Below are positions 1-7,808 of a stretch of DNA of 45,533 nucleotides, one piece after another. The notes under the pieces are model-generated. The model searched no databases. It was not told the origin of the DNA and saw only the letters and a list, made by a program, of their open reading frames with translations. Position 1 is the first letter of the stretch. The number at the start of each line of letters is the position of its first letter. This stretch comes from Verrucomicrobiia bacterium (GTDB lineage: Bacteria; Verrucomicrobiota; Verrucomicrobiia; Palsa-1439): NCBI GenBank assembly GCA_035577545.1, contig DATLVI010000042.1, forward strand, positions 1 through 45,533, written 5' to 3'. The position numbers and the translations under genes are program-made.

Positions 1-268
1 GGCGTATCTCGCCCGCGACGACGTGCCCGCCGACGTGCTCGCGCGCGAACAGGCGGTGATCGAGGAGAAGAGCCGCAACGAGGGCGTGCCCGAGGCCAAG
101 CTCGAGGGCGCGGTCAAGGGTCGACTCAACGCGTTCTACAAGGACGTCACGCTGCTCGAGCAGCCGTCGGTGAAGGACCCGAAGATCAGCATCGCGAAGC
201 TGGTCGAAGGCCTCGGTGGCGACGCCAAGCTCACGCGGTTCGCCCGCGTGAAGGTGGGCGAGGACTAG
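1..268 (+). CDS. tsf: elongation factor Ts, C-terminal part (5' truncated)
   Basis: The last 88 or so codons of EF-Ts, the nucleotide exchange factor that regenerates EF-Tu-GTP during translation. The frame is open from base 2 and ends at the stop at 266-268. The visible part holds the family's C-terminal pattern: an ARDDVPADV stretch, a coiled-coil-like helix ([10 protein letters not shown]), then [20 protein letters not shown] and the terminal RFARVKVGE. pyrH follows after 11 bases, the usual rpsB-tsf-pyrH-frr order. The segment is much richer in G+C at third positions than the rest of the window, and its wording (LLEQP..., RFARVKVG) is closer to actinobacterial EF-Ts as I remember it. See the finding on a possible chimeric junction in pyrH. 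Confidence 0.9.
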   Translation, partial: AYLARDDVPADVLAREQAVIEEKSRNEGVPEAKLEGAVKGRLNAFYKDVTLLEQPSVKDPKISIAKLVEGLGGDAKLTRFARVKVGED

Positions 269-279
269 CGTCCGATCAC

Positions 280-1014
280 ATGAGCGAGTCGACGGTCGAG
301 AGCGCGTACCGCCGCGTTGTCCTCAAGCTGTCGGGTGAGGCGTTCGCCGACAGCACCATCAACTTCGGCATCGACGCCGCCGTCGTGCAGCGCATCGCCG
401 AAGAGGTGGCCGAGACGCGCGCGGAGCTCGGCGTCGAGATCGCAGTGGTGGTCGGTGGCGGGAACATCTGGCGCGGCATGTCGGGCGCGACGCGCGGCAT
501 GGACCGCGCCCGCGCCGACTACATGGGCATGCTCGCCACCGTGATCAACGCGCTGGCGCTTCAAGACGCGCTGGAGAAGAACGGCGTCCACACCCGCGTG
601 CAGTCCGCCATCGAGATGCGCGCCGTGGCTGAACCCTTCATCCGTCGTCGCGCAATGCGACATCTTGAGAAAGGCCGCGTGGTCATTTTCGCCGCCGGTA
701 CAGGCAACCCGTATTTTTCTACCGACACTACGGCCGCATTGCGCGCCAGCGAGATCGGCGCGGATGTCCTGCTCAAGGCGACGAAGGTCGAAGGCGTCTA
801 CACGGCCGACCCGAAAAAGGACCCGAGCGCGACGAAGTACGATAAGCTCAATTACATGGATGCCCTGAAGGGACGTCTGAATGTGATGGACTCCACGGCG
901 TTCTCCCTCTGCATGGACAACAAGATCCCGATCGTCGTGTTCAACCTCTTCAAACGCGGCAACATCAAGCGCGTCCTCCTCGGCGAAGCCATCGGCACGC
1001 TCGTCACCGAGTGA
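280..1014 (+). CDS. pyrH: UMP kinase
   Basis: Uridylate kinase of the bacterial amino-acid-kinase family. It phosphorylates UMP to UDP in pyrimidine nucleotide synthesis. The 244 residues match the family's usual length of about 240. Visible motifs are KLSGEAF (16-22) and GGGNIWRG (59-66) for nucleotide binding, [18 protein letters not shown] (74-91), and [13 protein letters not shown] (138-150). The ATG at 280 starts in the usual place, 11 bases after tsf. The 5' half is very GC-rich and has an actinobacterial flavour ([17 protein letters not shown]). The 3' half, with [19 protein letters not shown] and [10 protein letters not shown], looks PVC-like and has ordinary composition. Either recombination within the gene or an assembly join in the conserved [19 protein letters not shown] stretch could explain this. 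Confidence 0.92.
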   Translation: MSESTVESAYRRVVLKLSGEAFADSTINFGIDAAVVQRIAEEVAETRAELGVEIAVVVGGGNIWRGMSGATRGMDRARADYMGMLATVINALALQDALEKNGVHTRVQSAIEMRAVAEPFIRRRAMRHLEKGRVVIFAAGTGNPYFSTDTTAALRASEIGADVLLKATKVEGVYTADPKKDPSATKYDKLNYMDALKGRLNVMDSTAFSLCMDNKIPIVVFNLFKRGNIKRVLLGEAIGTLVTE

Positions 1015-1042
1015 TCGTCCACCGGCGGTGTTTTGCGATCTC

Positions 1043-1735
1043 TTAGCCTGACTTCCCCGCGAAATGCTCGGCGAGTTGGCCGAAGTTCTCCAACATGAGT
1101 GTTTTGCCATCCGGCGCGATCTCCTCGAGCTCGTGTTGCCACGTCGTGTGGTAGGGGATGAAGACGGTACCCAACCCGGCAGCTTTGGCGGGGTTGATGT
1201 CGGAACGCGGTGAGTTGCCAATCATCCAGGCCGCCTCGGGCGCGAGAGCATATTTCGTAATCATGTTGCGGTAGGTTTCCAGGTTCTTCTCCGCAACCAC
1301 TTCCACGGCGTGAAAGAACGGCACGAGACCGGAGCGTTCAAGCTTGGGAAGCTGCTCGTCAGCACGGCCCTTAGTTAACACGACGAGCTGGTTTTCGGCG
1401 CGCAGCAAAGGAAGGGCCTCTCGCACACCCGGCATCAAATCAATCGGGTGATGAAGGATCCATGCTTCCTTCTCGCGGACCCACGAGGCAAGGTCGTCCG
1501 CGTCGAGTTGGTGGATGGTTTCACGGAGCGACTGGCAGAACCCTTTCGTGCCGTAGCCGATTGTCCGGATATTGTGCTGCTCGCGTTGCCAGAGCAGTTG
1601 TTCGACATGGGTGGCGCTGTGGCCGCGTTGCCCCAGGGTCGTGATAAACTCGGCCATGACCCGCTCGAAGTAAATATTGTTCTCCCAAAGCGTGTCATCG
1701 GCATCGATCAGCAAGGTTGTCGGTTCTCGGTTCAT
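1043..1735 (-). CDS. HAD-superfamily hydrolase
   Basis: A 230-residue haloacid-dehalogenase-type phosphatase; the substrate is not predictable. Motif I is LLIDADDTLWE (nucleophile D11, acid D13), motif II is VVLTKG, and motif IV is WMIGNSPRSDINPAKAAG. A helical cap lies between motifs I and II. I chose the ATG at 1735 because motif I then starts at residue 8; an in-frame extension to 1807 would run across the frr promoter and start codon. It is convergent with pyrH and divergent from frr, so it interrupts the usual pyrH-frr pair. Only 46 bp separate its start from frr's start. Confidence 0.85.
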   Translation of the reverse strand: MNREPTTLLIDADDTLWENNIYFERVMAEFITTLGQRGHSATHVEQLLWQREQHNIRTIGYGTKGFCQSLRETIHQLDADDLASWVREKEAWILHHPIDLMPGVREALPLLRAENQLVVLTKGRADEQLPKLERSGLVPFFHAVEVVAEKNLETYRNMITKYALAPEAAWMIGNSPRSDINPAKAAGLGTVFIPYHTTWQHELEEIAPDGKTLMLENFGQLAEHFAGKSG

Positions 1736-1745
1736 GGTTGGCGTG

Positions 1746-1774
1746 TTGACATCTCCGTCCAGAATTTCTAATCT
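1746..1774 (+). promoter_or_regulatory. promoter of frr, leaderless geometry
   Basis: TTGACA at 1746-1751, a 17 bp spacer, then TAATCT at 1769-1774. Only seven bases separate the -10 box from the frr ATG at 1782, so transcription should start at or within a base of the start codon. No Shine-Dalgarno sequence could fit. The match is seen in the sequence; the start site is inferred. Confidence 0.7.
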
Positions 1775-1781
1775 CTCGGGC

Positions 1782-2342
1782 ATGACCTTGCAAGAAGTCC
1801 TCGACACGATGGAAGAAAAAATGATGAAGACGCTCGAATTCGTTCATAGCGAATTCGCCACCGTCCGCACGGGCAAGGCGTCAACATCCCTCGTGGAGAA
1901 TATCCAGGTCGAGGCGTATGGCTCGAACATGCGGTTGCGCGAATTGGCGGGCATTTCCACGCCCGAACCGCGGCTCATTGTTATTCAACCCTGGGACGTC
2001 AGCCTCGTGCAGGCCGTGGAGAAGGCCCTGATGAAGTCCGAGCTGGGCATCACGCCGCGCATTGACGGCAAAATCCTCCGCATCCCGATACCGGAACTCG
2101 ACCAGGAACGCCGCCTCGAATTGGACAAGGTCTGCAAGAAAATGGCCGAGGAAGGGCGCATCGCCATCCGCAACGAGCGCCGGCATGCGCACGATCAGGT
2201 CAAGAAACTGCAGAAGGACGGGGAAATCACGGAGGACGAGCTCAAGCACGCGGAGAAAGAAATTCAGAACAAGACCGACGAATACATCAAGGAGATCGAC
2301 ACCGTTCTGAGCCACAAGGAGAAAGAAATCCTGCAGGTGTGA
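1782..2342 (+). CDS. frr: ribosome recycling factor
   Basis: RRF splits post-termination ribosomes together with EF-G. The 186 residues match the family (about 185). It opens with a long helix containing FATVRTGKAS, then the central small domain (VEAYGSNMRLRELAGISTPEPR, split here by its own fold), IQPWD, KALMKSELGI, and RIPIPELDQERRLEL, and it closes with the long charged helix ending in DTVLSHKEKEI. The ATG at 1782 gives the standard N-terminus; a longer frame to 1677 would read through the promoter and is not credible. It is separated from pyrH by the opposing HAD gene, so it depends on its own promoter at 1746-1774, which would give a leaderless message. Confidence 0.95.
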   Translation: MTLQEVLDTMEEKMMKTLEFVHSEFATVRTGKASTSLVENIQVEAYGSNMRLRELAGISTPEPRLIVIQPWDVSLVQAVEKALMKSELGITPRIDGKILRIPIPELDQERRLELDKVCKKMAEEGRIAIRNERRHAHDQVKKLQKDGEITEDELKHAEKEIQNKTDEYIKEIDTVLSHKEKEILQV

Positions 2343-2437
2343 TCGGCAGCCTTCGAAGATCTCCGGGGTAAACTTCCGCATTGCGATTCGTGTTAGTTCC
2401 GCTATATTCGGGCCGCCTGCGCGGCATATTTTCCGGC

Positions 2438-2515
2438 GACCCCATCGTCTAGCCCGGCCCAGGACATCGCCCTTTCACGGCGGTAACGCGGGTTCGAATC
2501 CCGCTGGGGTCGCCA
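2438..2515 (+). tRNA. tRNA-Glu (anticodon UUC)
   Basis: The cloverleaf folds with acceptor GACCCCA (2438-2444) pairing with TGGGGTC (2505-2511), discriminator G, and an encoded CCA at 2513-2515. The anticodon arm CGCC-CTTTCAC-GGCG carries TTC, and the T arm is CGCGG-GTTCGAA-TCCCGC-like. The layout matches bacterial tRNA-Glu closely (CCATCGTCTAG ... AGGACA). The bases GGC just upstream could extend the acceptor pairing into the 3' GCC. It stands alone, about 95 bp after frr. Confidence 0.95.
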
Positions 2516-2696
2516 AACTTCTGGAATTGCTGGTTTCACCAAGAAAACAGCGAGTTCAAGCACACGAAGTTGGTTCTTGCCATGCTTCGGGCATGAGGGA
2601 TGCATGTATTCTGAAAGCCAATGTGGAAAAGGCTTGTGGGTGACGCGGATCTGTGGTAAAAAAACTTGACAGTTTGTATGCCCACGTCGGCTGTAT

Positions 2697-5600
2697 ATGA
2701 GATTAGCAAGATACTGTAGCATCTGGATCGTACTGGCGATTCCTTGTTTTTTCACAATCACGGCCGTAGCCCAGTCCAACCTGGTGGTCCGTGTGATGGA
2801 CGCCAACATAACCTCCGGTAATAACCAGCGTTATGAGACAGCGGGTTTGGACATCTTCCAAGGGTTGAAGCCGGACATCGTCGCGATCCAGGAATTCAAC
2901 TACGCCAGCGTGACGACCAACGGCATTGATACGCCGGCGGCGTTTCGGGAGATGATCGACAACACCTTCGGCACCAGCTTTGTCTATTTCCGCGAACCGT
3001 ACACGGCCAGCGGCGACATCCCCAACGGAATCATCAGTCGTTATCCAATCGTGGCGTCGGGCTCGTGGGTCGACACGCAAGTAGGCAACCGTGGTTTCGC
3101 CTGGGCGCAAATCCACCTCCCCGGTACGAACGATCTTTATATCGTCAGCATCCATTTGCTCACGAGCTCCGCCGGTGCGCGCGCCACGGAAGCCGCCAAC
3201 CTGAAGGCGCTCATCCAGGCCAACTTTCCGTCCAACGCCTGGATCATCGTGGCCGGTGACACGAACTTCGGATCCCGCAACACCAGCAACGAGCCCGGCT
3301 ATGGCACATTCCTTACGTTCTTGAGCGATTCACCGATCCCAACTGACGCCGTGTCCGGCGGTAACCCTAATACGAGCGAAACGCGCACCAAACCTCATGA
3401 CTACTTGTTGCCGAGCTTCGCGATGACGAACACGCTCACGTCAGTGGTGTTGCCTTCCAACACGTTTCCGAATGGCCTGGTGTTTGACTCGAATGTTTAT
3501 TTACCGCTGAGCGACGTTCCCCCGGTTCAATCGGGCGATTCTCACGTTAGTGGGATGCAGCATATGCCTGTCATTAAGGACTTTTTAGTATCCGTACAAC
3601 TCGCATCGGGGGCTTTGCTGGCAGTGACTCCAGCGGGCGGTTTGTCCAGTTTGGGCCACGTGGGTGGCCCGTTCAGCCCCACGAATCAGATTTATAACCT
3701 GAGCAACTCCGGCAACTCCAACCTCACCTGGACCGCCAGCAAAAGCGGCAGTTGGGTGACGCTTTCATCCACAAACGGTACACTCGCGCCCGGCTCGAAT
3801 GACACCATCACCGTGTCGATCAACGCCAATGCCAGCAGCCTGTCCGCCGGTAGTTATTCGGACACGGTCGTTTTCACGAACACCACGAACGGAGCCGGTA
3901 GCACCACACGTTCGGTAAGCCTCACCGTCGAAAGCACGTTCCCCGTGATTGTCACCAACGGCTGGACGTTAAACGCGGAGAGCTGCGTGCCGAGTAACGG
4001 CGTGGTGGATCCGGGCGAGACGGTGACTCTCAATCTTGCCGTTAAAAACACCGGCACCGCCAATACGACCAACCTGGTGGCAACGCTACTGGGAACCGAC
4101 GACGTGAATTTGCCAAGCAGTCCCCAAACGTACGGTGTCATCTCGACCAATGGCACGCCGGTATCCCAATCCTTTAGCTTCACCGCCGGCGGCACGTGCG
4201 GTGGCGCGATCACCGCGATTCTCGCGCTGCAAGACGGGGTGGCAAACCTCGGCACGATCAGTTACGCCATCCCGGTTGGCCTGACCACCGCCGTTTTTAC
4301 GCAGAACTTTGACTCCGTCGCGACGCCGGCATTGCCGGGCAGCTGGGCAACATCGTCCTCCGGCGCGCAATCCAATTGGGTAACGTCCACTGCGACGGCG
4401 GATACGGCGCCCAACGCAGCGTTTTCGCCCGATCCCAGCAGCGTGGGCGTCAATGAACTCGACACGCCTGCGATTGCGATCAACAGCAGCGTGGCACGGC
4501 TGACGTTCCGGCAAAACTACAGCCTGGCTGTGAGCACAACGAACAGCTCGATTGGCTATGACGGCGGCGTCCTTGAGATCGCGATCGGCGGCGGCTCATA
4601 CACAGATGTTGTTGCGGCCGGGGGCTCGTTTATAAGCGGTGGCTATAACACGACACTCAGCGGCGACTTCAGCAACCCTTTGGCCGGGCGGCAGGCGTGG
4701 AGCGGAAGTTCCGGCGCTTTTGCCACGACCGTGGTGAATCTGCCGGCGGCGGCGGCGGGCCAAAACATTCAACTGCGCTGGCGCTGCGCGGCGGGTAACA
4801 CTCCGGGGTCGGTGACATCGTCGGGTACGCTGGCTTACTGGAATTTCGACGGATCCACGCCAAATCCGACAGTGGTCATGACGAATATTGCCGCCGGCCC
4901 GGTCGCGACTTCAAATACCGGCTCCATCCAGTACTTCGGCGGTAATCCCGGTACCGGTCAGGCAATTGCCACAAGCGGGTTTTCGACTTCGGCGGGACCG
5001 CCGGCGACGAATACGAGCTGCTTTACATTCTCGCTTGTGGTGACCAATGGTTCCGTGGCCAGCTTGTCGAGCCTCAGCTTCGATGATCAGCGTTCCGGTA
5101 CCGGCCCGACAAACTTCACGGTGCAAATCAGTCAAATCGCGAATTTTTCGTCCGGGATTTACACCAGTACCGCGCAAACAGCCCATACGGTGATTGCCTC
5201 GGGCGCAAACAGTTTCCCGCTGACGCTCTCCAATTTGACGGGCACGATCTACTTCCGACTTTACGGTTACAAGGCCGGCGCCTCTGGAGGGACGTGGCGC
5301 ATCGACAACTTAAATGTTCAGGGCAGTGTGACAGCGGGTGCGAGCACGATTGGTAGTGGTTGGTACGTGGACTCCGTGTCGATTCAAGATGTGTTTTGTT
5401 GTGCAACGGTTACGAATCCTCCGCCCCTGGCCGACTTCACCGGCAGCCCGACCACCGGCACGGAGCCGCTGACGGTCACATTCAACGACAATTCCACCGG
5501 CACGGTCAGCAACTGGTTCTGGGATTTCGGTGACAGTAGCACGACCAATATTACGACCAACAGCGTCGTCCACACGTATGCTGCGGGCACCTACGACGTG

Positions 5601-6050
5601 GCGCTGGTCGCCACCGGTTCTGGTGGAGTCAGCACCAACATCAAGGCTGGCTATGTGACGGCATTGACGGCATTCCAAGCCTGGCAGATTCAGTACTTTG
5701 GCAGCACGACCAATCCGGCGGCGGCGCCCAGCGTTGATGCCGATGGCGATGGCCAGAATAATCTGGCGGAGTTCATCACCGGCACGGATCCAACCAATAA
5801 TGTGTCTGCCTTGCGCATTACCTCGATCACGAGGCAGGGCGCGGACATTCTGGTTAACTGGACGATGGGGACGGGCAAGACGAACGCCTTGCAGGAGACC
5901 AGTGGCGATCCGGGCGGTGGCTATGCCACGAACGGCTTCACAGACATCTTCAGCGTGACCAATACGGTGGGCACCGCTACGAATTACCTGGATATCGGCG
6001 GCGCGACAAATACGCCCGCCCGCTACTACCGCGTCCGGCTCGTGCCCTAA
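2697..6050 (+). CDS. secreted multidomain protein with endonuclease/exonuclease/phosphatase domain
   Basis: A 1117-residue exported mosaic. Residues 1-26 are a signal peptide, with probable cleavage after AVA. Residues 27 to about 300 form an EEP (DNase I-like) domain: catalytic-type Glu in DIVAIQEFNY, the GDTNF variant of GDxN, and QHMPVIKDF where the last His lies. Two beta-rich domains follow: a BACON-like one (SGSWVTLSSTNGTLAPGSN) and a CARDB-like one (VDPGETVTLNLAVKNTGTAN). A long low-identity middle region comes next, then a PKD domain (about 910-988, with WFWDFGDSS and HTYAAGTYDV). A calcium-binding type repeat DADGDGQNNLAEFITGTDP (about 1011-1030) leads to the end at YYRVRLVP. It probably acts outside the cell on nucleic acid or phosphodiesters. 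A TTGACA lies at 2666-2671, but no good -10 fits it. Confidence 0.85.
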   Translation: MRLARYCSIWIVLAIPCFFTITAVAQSNLVVRVMDANITSGNNQRYETAGLDIFQGLKPDIVAIQEFNYASVTTNGIDTPAAFREMIDNTFGTSFVYFREPYTASGDIPNGIISRYPIVASGSWVDTQVGNRGFAWAQIHLPGTNDLYIVSIHLLTSSAGARATEAANLKALIQANFPSNAWIIVAGDTNFGSRNTSNEPGYGTFLTFLSDSPIPTDAVSGGNPNTSETRTKPHDYLLPSFAMTNTLTSVVLPSNTFPNGLVFDSNVYLPLSDVPPVQSGDSHVSGMQHMPVIKDFLVSVQLASGALLAVTPAGGLSSLGHVGGPFSPTNQIYNLSNSGNSNLTWTASKSGSWVTLSSTNGTLAPGSNDTITVSINANASSLSAGSYSDTVVFTNTTNGAGSTTRSVSLTVESTFPVIVTNGWTLNAESCVPSNGVVDPGETVTLNLAVKNTGTANTTNLVATLLGTDDVNLPSSPQTYGVISTNGTPVSQSFSFTAGGTCGGAITAILALQDGVANLGTISYAIPVGLTTAVFTQNFDSVATPALPGSWATSSSGAQSNWVTSTATADTAPNAAFSPDPSSVGVNELDTPAIAINSSVARLTFRQNYSLAVSTTNSSIGYDGGVLEIAIGGGSYTDVVAAGGSFISGGYNTTLSGDFSNPLAGRQAWSGSSGAFATTVVNLPAAAAGQNIQLRWRCAAGNTPGSVTSSGTLAYWNFDGSTPNPTVVMTNIAAGPVATSNTGSIQYFGGNPGTGQAIATSGFSTSAGPPATNTSCFTFSLVVTNGSVASLSSLSFDDQRSGTGPTNFTVQISQIANFSSGIYTSTAQTAHTVIASGANSFPLTLSNLTGTIYFRLYGYKAGASGGTWRIDNLNVQGSVTAGASTIGSGWYVDSVSIQDVFCCATVTNPPPLADFTGSPTTGTEPLTVTFNDNSTGTVSNWFWDFGDSSTTNITTNSVVHTYAAGTYDVALVATGSGGVSTNIKAGYVTALTAFQAWQIQYFGSTTNPAAAPSVDADGDGQNNLAEFITGTDPTNNVSALRITSITRQGADILVNWTMGTGKTNALQETSGDPGGGYATNGFTDIFSVTNTVGTATNYLDIGGATNTPARYYRVRLVP

Positions 6051-6130
6051 ACCCAATTTGGAAATCACGAGGGTCGCCAGAACGTTTTCTCCAACGCGAT
6101 CGAGTGTTTTGAATTTCGTGTCGGATGGCG

Positions 6131-7399
6131 CTACGGGTTGAAGAGCACGGCTCGCGCATTCGGATTCTTCGCGATTGTGTCTCGCCAGAGGGCATTCGGA
6201 TCGGCATAGAGGGAAGCCCGCGTCCACGTGGTGGCCGTCAGCGCCGTCAGCAACACAACGCTCGCCACTGCCTTGACGAAAGTACTGTCTCCACCAGCGA
6301 TTTTTCCGCAAATTCTTTCCCCGGCGGCGACACCCAGGGCGATCACGCCGACGATGGAATAGTACTGCCAGTGGTCGGCGACCAATGAGAAGCGATAGAA
6401 AGCCTGATCGAAGAACCCCAGGACCGGGAACAGCGTTACGGTGAAATATCCGATCCCGAATAATGCGGCCCGACCCCACGACTTCCGCTTCCACCAGAAG
6501 ACAATGAAACACACGATCAAGAGGCCGCCGGGCAGCCATGAGACGAATCGGCCCGGGTCGATTTCCCATTTCGGATAAACCACCATCAGGTGGAACGGTA
6601 GCACAGCCTTGAGAAGGTAGAACCAGGGTGGCCATCCCGCTGCGGCCAGCCGGCCGGCGGAGGTGGCCGCTCGAATCGTTCGCCATTGCATGGAGTTGCC
6701 GTACTGGAACCAGACGGTCGACACCCCGGCGACCAACGAGAGGGCAGAGAACGGCAGGCTGTAGGCAACATCCCGCCGCTGCACCTGACCGTGTCTCCAC
6801 CACACGCAAGCCAGCAGGACCACCGGCAACATTACGACCGCCGATTTACTGAGCAACGCCAACAGGAACGCGGCCAGTGATAGCGCATACCAGCGCCAGT
6901 GGCGTTCTTCGTCGAATTCGAGGTAAAGAAGGACGGCGGTGGCGTAGAACAACATCGACAGCGTGCTCTTCTGCTCGCTGATCCAGCCGGCCGTGGCCAC
7001 GTTCACCGGATGCACGGCGAAGATGAGCGCCGTCAACCATGCGGCCGGAATCCTCAGCCGCCGCAGCACCAGCCACACCAGCACGGCGCTGACGGCATGC
7101 AACAGCACGTTGATCAGATGGTAGCCCGGCGCGTTGTTGCCCCACGCGCGCCACTCCAGCCATAACAAACTCGATGTCAGCGGATAGTAATCTGGCGCTT
7201 CGGTCGTGAACCAGAAGCGATAGAGTCCGCCCGGGGCCTTGACCATTTGGTTATCGGTGACGAGAACATAGTCATCCCAAAAAAAGCCCCCTCGCATTAC
7301 CGGCAGATACGTCAGCATCGTCAGCAGAATGATGACCGCTGCGCCGCCCAGGGATGATTTCCACGACTTCGCCGCAGTAGCGCCAGCCGTTTCGGACAT
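6131..7399 (-). CDS. GT-C-like membrane glycosyltransferase (TMTC-type), lacking TPR tail
   Basis: A 422-residue polytopic membrane protein. After a short cytoplasmic N-terminus comes a first membrane span, then GGFFWDDYVLV, the acidic pair typical of GT-C glycosyltransferases. YYPLTSSLLWLEWRAWG, GYHLINVLLHAV, and FAVHPVNVATAGWISEQKS follow; these are hallmarks of the TMTC / DUF1736-like O-mannosyltransferase group. About ten hydrophobic segments are visible. Relatives I know of usually continue from NPNA... into many TPR repeats, but this protein stops eleven residues into that linker (NPNARAVLFNP, then stop). I chose the ATG at 7399; an extension to 7507 is poorly protein-like. It could be a functional short form or a truncated gene. 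Confidence 0.75.
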   Translation of the reverse strand: MSETAGATAAKSWKSSLGGAAVIILLTMLTYLPVMRGGFFWDDYVLVTDNQMVKAPGGLYRFWFTTEAPDYYPLTSSLLWLEWRAWGNNAPGYHLINVLLHAVSAVLVWLVLRRLRIPAAWLTALIFAVHPVNVATAGWISEQKSTLSMLFYATAVLLYLEFDEERHWRWYALSLAAFLLALLSKSAVVMLPVVLLACVWWRHGQVQRRDVAYSLPFSALSLVAGVSTVWFQYGNSMQWRTIRAATSAGRLAAAGWPPWFYLLKAVLPFHLMVVYPKWEIDPGRFVSWLPGGLLIVCFIVFWWKRKSWGRAALFGIGYFTVTLFPVLGFFDQAFYRFSLVADHWQYYSIVGVIALGVAAGERICGKIAGGDSTFVKAVASVVLLTALTATTWTRASLYADPNALWRDTIAKNPNARAVLFNP

Positions 7400-7519
7400 A
7401 GGCGGAAATGTATGTGGCGTGCGCGCAAAAGACAAGAGCGGGGAGAGCGTAACGACGGTCCTTACTTCGCATCGGTTGCATACGACAACAAAGTCCGCTT
7501 TCTGCAATCGCTGTCATGA

Positions 7520-7550
7520 CCCCGAAGACATTTCGATCCTATCTTCGGGG
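7520..7550. repeat. 9 bp perfect inverted repeat (hairpin)
   Basis: CCCCGAAGA (7520-7528) pairs with TCTTCGGGG (7542-7550) across a 13-base loop. It lies between the divergent genes starting at 7399 and 7809. No clear T-run follows on either strand, so a terminator role is only one possibility. Confidence 0.5.
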
Positions 7551-7599
7551 GTCGTGTTCATTCTCACAGGCTCAAGTGTCCAAGTGGGCGTAAAATCTT

Positions 7600-7634
7600 A
7601 CACATCATGTTCGGATTTCTGAACACATCATGTG
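7600..7634. promoter_or_regulatory. paired palindromic site, candidate operator
   Basis: ACACATCATGT occurs twice, at 7600-7610 and 7623-7633, with starts 23 bp apart. The second copy extends to CACAT-C-ATGTG, a perfect 5-1-5 palindrome (7624-7634); the first copy matches in four of five end bases. Between them GTTC...GAAC (7609-7612 and 7620-7623) adds another small inverted repeat. Two half-palindromes about two helical turns apart in a divergent intergenic region look like a dimeric repressor or activator site. The regulator is unknown. Confidence 0.4.
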
Positions 7635-7761
7635 CCGTGTTTACATGGCAACCTTTTGGAACCCATGTTCCAACTCCCTCACACGAGACGACTTGCGTTG
7701 GCACGCGGGAAACGTCTGAATCTGGGCACGCGGGCAGCTAAAGGGGAGTCGACCGCATAGC

Positions 7762-7807
7762 GGGTATTAGGGGAACAGGGAATTCGGGGTATTTAGGGAA
7801 AATAGGG
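7762..7807 (+). promoter_or_regulatory. G-run tract directly upstream of a start codon
   Basis: Runs of three or four Gs lie at 7770-7773, 7778-7780, 7786-7789, 7796-7798 and 7805-7807, separated by 4-6 base linkers. They sit on the sense strand and end one base before the ATG at 7809. The tract could fold as a G-quadruplex in the mRNA leader, or the last GGG could serve as a ribosome binding site. Confidence 0.4.
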
Positions 7808-7808
7808 T

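Noticed and set aside
2581-2595. CATGC-TTCGG-GCATG hairpin after the tRNA gene
   Set aside because: The five-base stem is too short to support a terminator call and there is no T-run.
5310-6809. A 499-codon open frame on the minus strand
   Set aside because: It spans the end of one real gene antisense and the glycosyltransferase gene in the wrong frame. No protein-like features.
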